Position numbers and translations under genes: made by a program | Source: Fragilaria crotonensis | Lineage: Eukaryota; Bacillariophyta; Fragilariophyceae; Fragilariales; Fragilariaceae | DNA: 64,000 bases | Assembly (NCBI GenBank): GCA_022925895.1 | Contig: JAKSYS010000175.1 | Span: 31,643 to 95,642 of the forward strand | Reading direction: 5' to 3' | The notes under the pieces: model-generated | Database searches by the model: none | Seen by the model: the letters and a program-made list of their open reading frames with translations, nothing else | What the model was told of the DNA's origin: nothing | Shown: positions 48,730 through 59,983 of the stretch, piece by piece | How the letters are laid out: each line of letters opens with the position of its first letter | How positions within the stretch are numbered: position 1 is the first letter of the stretch

Positions 48730-48960
48730 TCTCTTGTTCTTTTGATGGTGATGAATGGATGCTTCACAAGCAGTTCAAGGTCAACAGAGGGCCCCCCGTG
48801 CACAGTCCTTCAACTGGTAGACCTGCTACTAGCTAGTATGCACACTGGTTTTCGGGTGTACTGGAGTACAAGATACCGTACTGCTAAATGGTATGTACCG
48901 CTACGACGTACGCTGAACTAGTAGAGGACGCAAAACACTGTAAAAAAACACAGTCCACAG

Positions 48961-49404
48961 GAGTCCTGCACTGGGTACCCATACCCAGTACCCACCCACT
49001 ACCCACCCATACCCATGGTTAATGGGTGGGTATGGGCATGCCCAACCAGTGGGTGGGTGGGTATGGGTGGTCCAAACTCCACTGAGCAAACCGTGGGTGG
49101 GTAATGGGTGGTCTAACTGCCCACACGAATCGACCAGTGTACTCTGAGTATACAGCTAGTAAGGAGTAGTAGAGTATAGTACACGGTGAGAGCAACTTTT
49201 AGAAACATAGCCTGCGGCGGGCTAAATTTTGCAGGGAAAATGGGTACTGGGTGGGTATGGGTACGGCCTACTAGCGGGCGTGGGTGGGTACGGGTGGTCC
49301 AAGCGTGACCGCGCGAAGCGTGGGTGGGTCATGGGTGGTCCAAGCCTGCCTACCGGTAGCCTTGGGTACCCATGGGCACAGGCGTCATACCCGGTGCAGG
49401 ACTC
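48961..49404. mobile_element. 444-bp GGGTGGGTATGGG-rich MITE with terminal inverted repeats and a flanking 10-bp duplication
   Basis: GAGTCCTGCACTGGGTA at 48961-48977 is matched in reverse complement at 49388-49404 (16 of 17). Directly outside on the left is CAGTCCACAG (48951-48960); the same 10 bp occurs on the right at 49407-49416, two bases beyond the end. A 9-10-bp target duplication plus inverted ends is typical of Mutator-like (MULE) elements. The interior has two arrays of (C/G)-rich ACCCACCCATACCC and its complement, including a palindromic centre near 49017. No coding potential. Confidence 0.6.
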
Positions 49405-49656
49405 TGCAGTCCACAGTGGGAGCAGCACAGGTTTTTTCAGAGTCCACACGATTACTGTGACTACAATGCAAAATGCCAACACACTTACATCACTTATACT
49501 TTTAACACTCCAACAACTAGAGTTGCGGAAATCTGAAGAGTTCATAACTACTAACAAAACTGCAAAGTGTCTGGCGCCTGGTTCAATTCGCTACACCACC
49601 ATGAAGAGTTAATGTAGTAATCTAATTCTATAAACATTTGATTTATTCATCGGCCT
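49405..49656. other. Downstream flank of the FCP gene
   Basis: No gene; 3' region of the minus-strand FCP gene. Confidence 0.4.
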
Positions 49657-50507
49657 CTAATGAATGTATCCACTGTTGGCATACTCATGGAGGGCTTGTC
49701 CAAGAGGCTTGAAGAAGATTGGAGTCTCATCAATGACACCAATCTTTGAGACAAACTCTTGCACCGCAAATGCGGTGATGGCAATCATAGCGAGACGTCC
49801 ATTCTTCAATTCCTTAAGTTGCATATCCATCTGTGCCTCGCGCTCCTTGGGGTAGAGTCCTAATGGATCAAAACCCAGGTTGCCCGCAAAGTATTCAGGT
49901 GAGTTGCTGCGAGCTCGGGTGATTCCGTAAAAGTCAATGGCACCAGCAACGAGAAGGACACCAACCCAGTATGCCGGAGAAACCTTTCCGAGACCTCCGT
50001 TCAAGAGGGATGGAGCGCGGTCACCGGAATCAACGAGTGCTGGGAGACCAAAGAGAGCAGCAGCCTTCTTGTCCCAGAGTTCAGAGAGAGGCCATCCTGC
50101 AGCAGCCTGTGAAGAGAAGTGAAGTACGCAAAAGAGTCAGAAATTGAGAACACAGAAATAGTTGTTCGCAAACCAAACACCACAATTCTCACTGATCTAC
50201 TTACCAGCATAGCAAGACGGGCGTGCTTGACTTCCGCCTCACGGAAGTTCATAAGGTCTTCCTTGGACTTGGAGAAACCGAAAGGATCGAAACCAACGTC
50301 GCCCGCAAGCGTACCGTCAAGAGCAGCCGGGCGAGTCAAGAACGGCAATGCTTGCGACATTTTTGGAAGCGCAATCACAGGCTCAACAACAACAGGCTCT
50401 TCCTCGGCAACATCCGCCATCTTGAGGGTGGAGACAGTGGCCTTCGTGGCGGGGGAGGTGAAAGCGGAAGCAGATCCGGCAAGGAGGATGAATGATGCGA
50501 TCTTCAT
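49657..50507 (-). CDS. Fucoxanthin-chlorophyll a/c binding protein (LHC family)
   Basis: Exon 1 is 50507-50205, a GT-AG intron is 50204-50107 (98 bp), and exon 2 is 50106-49657; 250 aa. The N-terminus [22 protein letters not shown] has the ASAF motif (cleavage before Phe), which targets the diatom complex plastid. Helix 1 has [25 protein letters not shown] and helix 3 has [22 protein letters not shown], both carrying chlorophyll-binding Glu/His/Asn and Arg residues. The mature protein is a thylakoid antenna binding chlorophyll a/c and fucoxanthin. The subfamily (Lhcf, Lhcr or Lhcx) is not assigned. Confidence 0.95.
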
Positions 50508-51856
50508 TGTTTCTTTACTTGGACGATGTGTTGCGTTTCTGGTTGTCGAAGTGACTGCTTTGTGAGAATATTAAGAAAAGAGAAGACTTATAATTCTCGA
50601 CAACAAGAATTCGTCTTGCATCCACTGCACGTGACTGACGCATCGTAGTAGCCACGCCAGAAATACTCTGTGCTGTCGTGCCTATTACATTGGATCCCCT
50701 ATCGTCCATGTCATATATGGCATATGGCGGATACTTGGACAACTTCGCGGATCAATGCTCCGGTGGTCTGCTGTGCTGTCGGCTGTCGGACACGTAGTCA
50801 AATGTTTGCGGATGAGTCACTTGTCGCTCCCGTAATACGATTGTTTTTCACTGCTGACCGCTGAATTAAACACTCGGACGAGATGCAAGCGAAAAGCTAA
50901 CACGCGTGCGCATGCAGTGCATGCAGGTATGTTTGGGTTCACTTGAAATCGTTGGTGGTAGTAGAGTACTGAGTACTGAGTACTTGTACAGAGTAGATAT
51001 GTCTATATGAGTTCCTACGCATACTACATATCATCATACAAGAATATATGTGATACAGTACCAGGTACCTTGTATGTATAATGTATAGTACAGCAACGCT
51101 CCTACCGTGGAACTCCGAGTGCAGTACATGATACTGTAGTACCAGGTACAGTACCAGGCACCCATGCAAGAATGGAACAGATACGAACATACGTCATAGC
51201 ACGCAGCACTACCACGTACATCGCAATTGTACTGGTACTGGAGTTACAGTATTGGAATACTGGTACAGGCCTAAACAGTTCATCTAAAGCTACGAGCACA
51301 TGAAGACGTGAAACAGCATCGCACACTTTGCTTTCGGGTGCGCAACGGTATTCTTGAATCGGACAAAAGGACGTCCGTAAACTCGAGAGGACGGATCATG
51401 TATAAGGAGAGTGCACCAGAATATTCGAGTGCTGTTCTTAGTGATAGTGTCCGCCCTTTGTATTCTCTTCGTGTATCCACATGCCACCTGCAACGCATAA
51501 CGCACAACCGACGCCGACCAAGGTCACATTATGGTGAGTCTCCAAATTCAACGGCAAGGCGTCCCACAATACGTACGCTTCAGTGATCACGCACTCCAAT
51601 CACCATGGTATTCTCGAATGATGTTGACATTTGTGTAACTTGTGTCGCTGACAAGCCGCCGAAACTTCCGCTGCGAGAAGAGCTGGTCAGCTTGGGTGGA
51701 GGTTATTTACAAGGCAGCTGGCGTTGGAGTTGACGCTGTACGTCGTGAGTCGAAACGACAGGTCAGGAATACCGAGAACAGATCCAGAGGAGTAAGTCCG
51801 TACCGCAGCTTTCACCTGAGAATGATGAAACCCCTGAACAGGAGATACAGTCAAGA
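50508..51856. other. Divergent intergenic region between the FCP and ankyrin-like genes
   Basis: 1.35 kb. The 50930-51260 part is unusually rich in AGTAC, GTACC and GTACTC words. From about 51606, coding-like sequence (MVFSNDVDICVTCVADKPPKLPL) leads toward the next gene and may be a 5' exon of it. Confidence 0.5.
50628..50633. promoter_or_regulatory. G-box-like CACGTG upstream of the FCP gene
   Basis: CACGTGAC followed by TGACGCATCG lies about 120 bp upstream of the FCP start codon. G-box and TGACG words bind bZIP/bHLH factors and are found near light- or CO2-regulated diatom genes. This is suggestive only. Confidence 0.25.
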
Positions 51857-54800
51857 ATGCGACAGCGGATGATTGAGAGGGAGATCTATAAAAACAGGAG
51901 TAGTCTTACGTATGAAGCGTACTCCCGCCGACTTAATCGACAGAACAGTTCTGACTCGGACTCCTTGGACAGCCTTAACAGTGTTCCAAAAATTGGCACC
52001 CATTCTAGAGTACCTGAGAGCGGAAATGACACGCAGGTGGGCGTCGCAACCGAGGAACGAGAAGGCGCAGGTTCGCCAGTGACAGAACATCAAGATTGGC
52101 GGGTTCAAGAAAATGCTCAACAAGAAGTTGAAGACGAAAAGTGTGTCGACGCTTGCATGGCTCCAGCTCTTTCACCCTCCAAAAGCGAAATACTCTCAAA
52201 TAAGCCTCCGAATTCTCCTCAGACAGCAGCGACATCGCCGACTCCTTCGCATACAAGTTTCGGATTCGGAAGCAATGGCGACGACATGGTGTCGCCTCTC
52301 AATGATGACGACAGTGTTGGATCCACAATTGGAAAGGATGATGGGAAGGTGCTGGTTTCGGGAACTGGAATTCGATGGTGGTATCAACAACAAGATGACA
52401 TTCCGGAGCCGAGGACCCCACAAGTGGCGCGTGCTGAAGAGGCCGACACGCACGGTTCTCCCCCACTGATATCGATCCTATACAGCGAAGAACGGAATGA
52501 TACCCTTTCAGGTCCTGCAACGTCTGAGCCTTGCACAAATCGAGGGACGATGGGATCGTCATGTTGTTCGCACACTTACAAGACACTTTGCGGATGCGGT
52601 GCCCACAAAGAGTTGCGCGGAGGAACTGGCGTGGACAGTGCTGGGGACCCAATTGTGGAGTGCACCGGAAGCGTTCCAGTCTTGCAGGAAGCTTCGTCTA
52701 CGCCTGTTTCTGCTGCAGACGCCGATAAAGCGTGGCTAGTGTGCAATTTCGCGGAGGTATGCGGGAGTCTCAGCCAAGTGCAGAACGATGAACCTGCTAA
52801 TTCAAAGACTTCTGAAAGCGCTACAGTGATGTCTGACGGCACTGATGTCATCTCCAACCGACGCATGGACATCGATTTAGTGATTTCCGATCGTTCATCT
52901 AGTACAGACGAGAGTGGTGTATCTCAATCTCCTACCGATGAGGGTAACCATGTTGAAAACGAAGGAACCGATGTGGGCTCGTCCTGCTCATCGAATTCAT
53001 CAGCAGAATCGGATGCAGAAGCATCAACTACATCATCTGATCTCTCTCAGATAATCACCATGCCAGAATACTCATGTTTATCAGCACCAAACAAAGGTGG
53101 TGAAGCCAACGTCATTAATGGTCGAAGATCAATGCGTCGGTTGTTCACTTCGTTGTCACAAGCTGTGGTTTCGATCGCTGATATTCAAAAGCAGTTTGCC
53201 GAATCGCCTGCTTTAGCCAGGGCGATGACTACTTACGATGGGAGGCTAGCCCTTCACGTGGCTTGCGAGCGAAATCTTCCAGATCGATTCAGCGACAGAA
53301 GTGTGACTCTCATAAAGAAGACGCTCGACATGCTCATTATTGACATAGTCGATTGGAGGTCTATCGTTAGTGCAGTGATGGCTTACAACGAGGAGGCATG
53401 CATGAATGTCGATAGAAAAGGCGACCTTCCTGTACACATTGCTGCGAGGCGGTTGATTGAATGGGAGGGACAATGGCGGACAAGGTTTGCAGGCATTGGC
53501 GCGATGGACGAGGACGATGCCGATAAAATCGACGCCATGTATCGCGAAATGAGTCGATGTGTTGAAATACTTCTGGATCCCATTTTGTCCTCGAACGATT
53601 TGTGTCAAGAGGGAGGCAGTGTTGGTAGGATTCTGCCCTTGCACATAGCATGCATTTTCACACTTTCATCTGACAAGGCAAAGGCACTGCTTCACACGTA
53701 TCCTCGGGCAGCTGGAGTCCCGTGTATCCTCACTGAGCTTCTGACTCTGATTGAAGACAATGCGTTTCCGATAGAACTTCTTGAACGAGAGCGAACGCTT
53801 GGTACGCTAGTGAAATCAAATCTTCGACGAAGTGACGTCGAGGCAGATGAACCGACTTTTTCAGATCATCTGCTTGCCTTTTACCCAAGTGTACAACCGT
53901 TTTGTTCGGATCCTCACAGACTTGCTCGACTTGAGTATATGGTTAAGACAGCAGCTCGTCAACTTCGGAAATCAAAGACGATCGACGACAGCTCAGCAAT
54001 CGATCCTGCGGCCAAGTCTGCCTGGGTTTGGCTTTGTACTTCTGGTGGTGAAGGTGAAACCGGAAGTTGTGCCATGAACGTTGCCGAACTTGTCAACAGC
54101 CTAGAAATTGAAGAAGTTGAGCTTTTGGCAAACCTGGAAACGGATTCGGGGACTATCATGTCTATAGCATCTCACGAATGCACCACTATTCTGAAATCAA
54201 GACTTACAATGGGTTCTGGGATGAGCGACGTCTTTGCAGCCAATGACAACGCAGACCCAGGTACAATTTGTGTGCAGCCCAGTTCCTCCCCGCCTGATTC
54301 GACATTGACGGGTCTTACAAATAAACAGATCAATCGAAAGTCTGAAGCACAACCAAGCACAAAGGTATTTGGCTCGATGTTGAAGGTGGTTTTTAACGTC
54401 AGAGAAATTTCGCATCCCTCAAGTTTTATCATCCTGCCGTACAAGTTAGTCATTGGTGCGAATGGATCTCTCACTTTGGAAGATCCCGCGGCAGCGTCCA
54501 TGGCACTTAAGTTTGCCAAATATCTTTTGGAAATGACTCATCCATCATTCTTAGCACATCAGCTTGAGAAAAAGGCAATTCAACACGCGGCATACAAGGT
54601 ACCTGCTCATCAAATGGAACAGTGGACACTAACGGAAGAAAAACATCGAAACATCCAACGTGAGTTCATAGACGTTTATCGCGCTGGCCCTGGGTACATG
54701 TATCTGCTCGATGAGAAGGACAGCACACCTATCATAACTGGAGAAAAAGGGGAGGTATATTATCCGGTAAGGATTGAAGATCCAGTTGAGACGGTGAGAC

Positions 54801-56089
54801 GAATGATGTCGTTAATGCTGATGGGAATGATCCATATGAGAGGACGAAAATCTGTCTCTACGTTGGCCAAAACAATTATGGAGAGCGGGTTGTCTGCACC
54901 AGATGCCTGGGTGGCCACAGCTGAGACAATTCTTGAGCTACTCTCTAATGACATGGACGAAAATGACACAGTACTTAGCGAAGCCATGTCTTGCAGAGAC
55001 GACCTCGAACATTTTGTCAATGCTGCCAGAAGGAACAATTCACAACGACGGAGTAATACTACCGACGATGGATATGAATGGGTGGTAGAGCTGACACTGC
55101 TGAAGATAATCTTGGAACGTTCGGATATCCGTCGTTCATTCGCTGGTCTCGCACCCATTTCGATGCCGACGGGTTCAATCGTCTGGACAAAGAGCAAAAT
55201 TGAGTTATTGTCCCACGCAAAACAATGCTCGAGGAGTTTCGATAGCGACTCTCGTGCTGACACAGAATCATCTCTTTCGGATGACCTTCAATGTCTATTG
55301 GAAAATTCCAGCCCTGGCGAGAATGCGTGTCTCGCATTTGAGGCTATCGAAGGGGCAGAGGCAGTCGGCGGCGCTGAGCTACGCGAAACTATTTGTCCGG
55401 AAATTCCGTTACGCTCAACTTCGGTTTGCAGCGTTGAATCGTTGCAGTCTCTAAGGTCTATTGAGAGTGACGCTCTAGAACCATCGGATTCCCACGACAC
55501 ATTTGCGTCGCAAGATATCCAATCTGATGGCGCCAGGAATTCGCTAGTGCTGTCGGACACTGGCGAACTTGATCTTATCTTGCATGATAGTCCTGTGCAG
55601 GCAACTCTACCACCGCCCTCATATGATATTTCCGTGGCCCTATCCTGGCATTCATCTACCGATAGCAAAGGATCAAGCGAATCCGTCAGCTCAAGTGCGT
55701 GTGCTGCCAGACATGCATCGAGGAACTGGAGATACCAACTGGAAATGCAAGAAGCCCAACTTGAGCACATCCGGGACAAACTTGCTGCATTAGATGTGTC
55801 GGATGAAGATCAACTCTCGCTTCGCGGAGAAGCGTTGATTGATGATCTCTCACAGCACCTCGACAGGTACGATTTAACCGCAGCCACGGCATGCTATAAC
55901 GGTGAGACGAATGACCTCGATATAAAGGACGGAAAGGAAACAACGAAGATGCTTCTAACCAGGCTTTGCCTTCTCGAGGAGCGATTGCTCAGTAGAGAGA
56001 TTGAACTGGAACAAATCAAACTCGAGTTGCATAATTTTGAGATTGAAACCATAAGTCAGAGCAAGCAGTGGCATTTCAATATCAATTAA
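51857..56089 (+). CDS. Large protein with ankyrin-like repeats and C-terminal coiled coil, 1410 aa
   Basis: Single open frame from ATG 51857. The frame stays open upstream to about 51740 (SPENDETPEQEIQSR...), so the true start or a 5' exon may lie earlier, possibly near 51606. Residues 1-430 are Ser-rich and acidic with low complexity. Ankyrin-like segments follow: LALHVACERN (about 460), DLPVHIAARR (about 523), LPLHIACIF (about 592). A conserved-looking block, SFIILPYKLVIGANGSLTLEDPAAASMALKFAKYLLEM, then YMYLLDEKDSTPIITGEKGEVYYPVRIEDP, lies at about 850-970. The C-terminus is predicted coiled coil (EERLLSREIELEQIKLELHNF). No enzyme motif is visible. It is a scaffold-type protein restricted, as far as I can tell, to the lineage. 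Confidence 0.8.
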   Translation: MRQRMIEREIYKNRSSLTYEAYSRRLNRQNSSDSDSLDSLNSVPKIGTHSRVPESGNDTQVGVATEEREGAGSPVTEHQDWRVQENAQQEVEDEKCVDACMAPALSPSKSEILSNKPPNSPQTAATSPTPSHTSFGFGSNGDDMVSPLNDDDSVGSTIGKDDGKVLVSGTGIRWWYQQQDDIPEPRTPQVARAEEADTHGSPPLISILYSEERNDTLSGPATSEPCTNRGTMGSSCCSHTYKTLCGCGAHKELRGGTGVDSAGDPIVECTGSVPVLQEASSTPVSAADADKAWLVCNFAEVCGSLSQVQNDEPANSKTSESATVMSDGTDVISNRRMDIDLVISDRSSSTDESGVSQSPTDEGNHVENEGTDVGSSCSSNSSAESDAEASTTSSDLSQIITMPEYSCLSAPNKGGEANVINGRRSMRRLFTSLSQAVVSIADIQKQFAESPALARAMTTYDGRLALHVACERNLPDRFSDRSVTLIKKTLDMLIIDIVDWRSIVSAVMAYNEEACMNVDRKGDLPVHIAARRLIEWEGQWRTRFAGIGAMDEDDADKIDAMYREMSRCVEILLDPILSSNDLCQEGGSVGRILPLHIACIFTLSSDKAKALLHTYPRAAGVPCILTELLTLIEDNAFPIELLERERTLGTLVKSNLRRSDVEADEPTFSDHLLAFYPSVQPFCSDPHRLARLEYMVKTAARQLRKSKTIDDSSAIDPAAKSAWVWLCTSGGEGETGSCAMNVAELVNSLEIEEVELLANLETDSGTIMSIASHECTTILKSRLTMGSGMSDVFAANDNADPGTICVQPSSSPPDSTLTGLTNKQINRKSEAQPSTKVFGSMLKVVFNVREISHPSSFIILPYKLVIGANGSLTLEDPAAASMALKFAKYLLEMTHPSFLAHQLEKKAIQHAAYKVPAHQMEQWTLTEEKHRNIQREFIDVYRAGPGYMYLLDEKDSTPIITGEKGEVYYPVRIEDPVETVRRMMSLMLMGMIHMRGRKSVSTLAKTIMESGLSAPDAWVATAETILELLSNDMDENDTVLSEAMSCRDDLEHFVNAARRNNSQRRSNTTDDGYEWVVELTLLKIILERSDIRRSFAGLAPISMPTGSIVWTKSKIELLSHAKQCSRSFDSDSRADTESSLSDDLQCLLENSSPGENACLAFEAIEGAEAVGGAELRETICPEIPLRSTSVCSVESLQSLRSIESDALEPSDSHDTFASQDIQSDGARNSLVLSDTGELDLILHDSPVQATLPPPSYDISVALSWHSSTDSKGSSESVSSSACAARHASRNWRYQLEMQEAQLEHIRDKLAALDVSDEDQLSLRGEALIDDLSQHLDRYDLTAATACYNGETNDLDIKDGKETTKMLLTRLCLLEERLLSREIELEQIKLELHNFEIETISQSKQWHFNIN

Positions 56090-56295
56090 ATCTGGCAGTG
56101 ATGAAAGTGGTGAGCACATTTACGGCCTTCGAGTCCGTAGCAATGAACAGTTTTGTTTCCCTCTACTCTAAATCTAAGATAATGCAGCACCGTGAAGTTG
56201 ACTCATCTTGGGTTTATTTATAGCTCAATACTATTTTCTGTAGGTCAACCCAACCCTCCCCGCCCCATGGCAGAGTAACCCTGGCCAGACGACCC

Positions 56296-58712
56296 TCATT
56301 CAGACATGGAAGCAGACTTCACACCGAAGTTGGCGTCATAAATCTTGACAGTGTTGACAGTATGAAGGCCTCGCACTCAGAGCTCTGCATGTAAGCCAAC
56401 ATGGCAAGCTCTTGCTGTTCGCGCTTGGTCAAGAACAAAGCAGGAGGGTCGCTGTTGTCAGGGTTGCACCCACGACAACGCTGCAGTCGCAAACGATGAG
56501 CAAAGCGAGGTGAGATGACGAGATGGTAGTTGAATGAGACGATTCCACACACGGCACCTCAAGCTTCGCAGGACGTCGTCCCAAGTTCGCCGATCGTCAC
56601 TTACCCAGTAGGTCTTGTATTTGAACGCAAAGGTGGCATCGAGAGCCGCAGCATCTCCCGGGATGACCTCTTCGGACTCGATGACAACCGACATGGAGCT
56701 GATTCCGTAGACCTGATCACGAATCGTTGAAGGCATCCATCAAGATCAAACGGCACAATGGGGTGGGTTCGGCATCCGCATTGTCAATCTCAATCATCAC
56801 TTCACCGTCCTCGACGCCCACGTTGTTGGCGGCAACATCGACAATCTTGGCAACTTGGGCAGTGACCTTGCTTTCAGCGCTGGTGCGAGGGTGCGGATGG
56901 AGGCACTGTCTTCAACACTCGCCGCATCATAAATCTTGACAGTGTTGACAGTATGAAAGGCCTCGCACTCAGAGCTCTGCATGTATGCCAACATGGCAAG
57001 CTCTTGCTGTTCGCGCTTGGTCAAGAACAAAGCAGGAGGGTCGCTGTTGTCAGGGTTGCACCCACGACAACGCTGCAGTCGCAAACGATGAGCGAAAGCG
57101 AGGTGAGATGACGAGATGGTAGTTGAATGAGACGTTTCCACACGGCACCTCAAGCTTCGCAGGACGTCGTCCCAAGTTCGCCGATCGTCACTTACCCAGT
57201 AGGTCTTGTATTTGAACGCAAAGGTGGCATCGAGAGCCGCAGCATCTCCCGGGAGGACCTCTTCGACTCGATGACAACCGACATGGAGCTAATTCCGTAG
57301 ACCTGATCGTACGAATCGTTGAAGGCATCCATCAAGATCAATCGGCACAATGGGGTGGGTTCGGCATCCGCATTGTCAATCTCAATCATCACTTCACCGT
57401 CCTCGACGCCCACGTTGTTGGCGGCAACATCGACAATCTTGGCAACTTGGGCAGTGACCTTGCTTTTTCAGCGCTGGTGCGAGGGATGCGGATGGAGGCA
57501 CTGTCTTCAACACTCGCCGCATCATAAATCTTGACAGTGTTGACAGTATGAAAGGCCTCGCACTCAGAGCTCTGCATGTAAGCCAACATGGCAAGCTCTT
57601 GCTGTTCGCGCTTGGTCAAGAACAAAGCAGGAGGGTCGCTGTTGTCAGGGTTGCACCCACGACAACGCTGCAGTCGCAAACGATGAGAAAACGAGGTGAG
57701 ATGACGAGATGGTAGTTGAATGAGACGTTTCCACACACGGCACCTCAAGCGTCGCAGGACGTCGTCCCAAGTTCGCCGATCGTCACTTACCCAGTAGGTC
57801 TTGTATTTGAACGCAAAGGTGGCATCGAGAGCCGCAGCATCTCCCGGGATGACCTCTTCGGACTCGATGACAACCGACATGGAGCTAATTCCGTAGACCT
57901 GATCGTACGAATCGTTGAAGGCATCCATCAAGATCAAACGGCACAATGGGGTGGGTTCGGCATCCGCATTGTCAATCTCAATCAACACTTCACCGTCCTC
58001 GACGCCCACGTTGTTGGCGGCAACATCGACAATCTTGGCAACTTGGGCAGTGACCTTGCTTTCAGCGCTGGTGCGAGGGATGCGGATGGAGGCACTGTCT
58101 TCAACACTCGCCGCATCATAAATCTTGACAGTGTTGACAGTATGGAAGGCCTCGCACTCAGAGCTCTGCATGTAAGCCAACATGGCAAGCTCTTGCTGTT
58201 CGCGCTTGGTCAAGAACAAAGCAGGAGGGTCGCTGTTGTCAGGGTTGCACCCACGACAACGCTGCAGTCGCAAACGATGAGCAAAACGAGGTGAGATGAC
58301 GAGATGGTAGTTGAATGTGACGTTTCCACACACGGCACCTCAAGCTTCGCAGGACGTCGTCCCAAGTTCGCCGATCGTCACTTACCCAGTAGGTCTTGTA
58401 TTTGAACGCAAAGGTGGCATCGAGAGCCGCAGCATCTCCCGGGAGGACCTCTTCGGACTCGATGACAACCGACATGGAGCTAATTCCGTAGACCTGATCG
58501 TACGAATCGTTGAAGGCATCCATCAAGATCAATCGGCACAATGGGGTGGGTTCGGAGTCCGCATTGTCAATCTCAATCATCACTTCACCGTCCTCGACGC
58601 CCACGTTGTTGGTGGCGAGGTCGGCTTTGGATGGCGCGTTGCGAAGGTAGACAGCCGCGACGGAGTCGACTGCCAACCCAATGGCGATGAACGAGGAGAG
58701 GATGATTTTCAT
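56296..58712 (-). CDS. Secreted protein gene made of tandemly duplicated exons
   Basis: The start codon 58712 gives a signal peptide (MKIILSSFIAIGLAVDSVAA). Exon 1 is 58712-58386; exons 58261-57791, 57667-57196 and 57072-56605 follow, then a last exon from 56480. Introns of 123-124 bp all begin GTAAGT and end TGCAG, and exon length is 471 nt (phase 0). Every junction joins ...KYKTYW to RCRGCNPDNSD. Each repeat contains FLTKREQQELAMLAYMQSSECEAFHTVNTVKIYDAASVEDSASIR and GVEDGEVMIEIDNAD...LCRLILMDAFNDSYDQVYGISSMSVVIESEE. The Cys-X2-Cys element suggests a disulfide-stabilised secreted module. Third and fourth exons carry net small indels (about 57467, 57262, 56888, 56719, and one near 56362), so the 3' half may be broken or misassembled; if the 56362 base were present the protein would end DANFGVKSASMSE at 56296. 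Confidence 0.75.
56313..58600. repeat. Tandem array of about 594-bp exon-intron units
   Basis: Four near-identical units, with intron 3' ends at 56480, 57072, 57667 and 58261 (spacing 592, 595 and 594). Identity extends through the introns, so duplication or gene conversion is recent. Confidence 0.9.
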
Positions 58713-59983
58713 GATGATCAATGTCGGAACTGTTGATAAGTTGGTTTCAGCTTTGCCTTTCTTGGAATTGTGAGAGGATGATTTACCTTCTTGGTGATCG
58801 ACGAAGATACGGCTGGCGTAGCACAATATTGATTCCTTAGTAGGTGTACCTCTGGATTGCTATTGTCATGCCGTAGCCCTAAGGTTGATGTGTACAACCT
58901 ACGAGGCCATTCCCATTTGGATGTGGGGATGAACTCCCTGCTGTTCGTGGTGGTTTGCGTAAGAGCAAATCGACCTTGGTCCGAAAGGTGTGCTGGTCAG
59001 ATTGACGAGGACGTGCTTCCTAATTGTAGACATCAAGAGGGATCCTACCTCCGCAATCGCATTTGGCATCGGAACATCCTTACTTAGGGGGCACTATGTG
59101 GCTAAATATTCGGTTCATATATTCACGATGAGCTTCTCTGAATTGATTGGCTGTTAATTGAGGACTGTTGTGTGAATGGGGAATCTGAAGTGGGTTTGAA
59201 TGCATGTAGATTGCTTATCATCTGAATAGCACGTTTCATATCTAAGATGCAGTCTTTGATGGGACTGCATGCTATTTAGTCTCACAGTCCGTAGGACGTC
59301 ATCAATCCTCCATACTGCCTACCATACTCCATACCATTACTTGGTCTGTCCGGAATCCGGAGCTTCATTCCGTTTTGAATTGCTACTTGCTACTGTCACC
59401 TCTCGTACTGGGACCACATTATTGAACAGTAGAACGGGAATTCAATTCGTATTGCTTCGCATTGGAGCGTCGTAATAACTCCAGTACTTGAGTGTGATAA
59501 GGGAGTAGCTGGTACCAATGTTCTCCGAGTACAAGTGTATATGATACATGTTGAAGGATAAAGAGTTGCAACATGATTACTACCCAGTACTAATCATAAG
59601 GGGCATGTGATAGTAGCAAGGATGAGATGGGACATTGAGTGTTCAAGAAGAGATGCGAAATCATGTTGCCAGCTCAGGTGTCATGTAGTACTAGCGACGG
59701 CGTTCCATTTCTTTCGATAGTATAACACATGACCTTGTTGGTATTGTTGGTTGGAATAATGTGTAGGGGAATAACAATGCCCACGCATGGGATTGATCTT
59801 GGAATGATCAAGACCTATTCTCTATTGCGCTGCAGTGGAGTCCGACAAATGCGTTTCACGCCCTTTGAAGTGTCGAGGAATGCAAACAGTCACGTCAAAT
59901 AATGATTCATAGCACTGCAGTAGAGGCCGCATATTAACCGTGAGTACAGCCCTAACGACACCCAGTGTCAACGATCGGGCCAT
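58713..59983. other. Intergenic, no gene seen
   Basis: 1.27 kb without a supported gene. Contains GTACCAGG / CCGAGTAC words. Confidence 0.5.

Noticed and set aside
57716-58736. Plus-strand open frames (192 and 141 aa) across the tandem array
   Set aside because: They are antisense shadows of repeats whose minus strand has signal peptide, consistent introns and exon phase.
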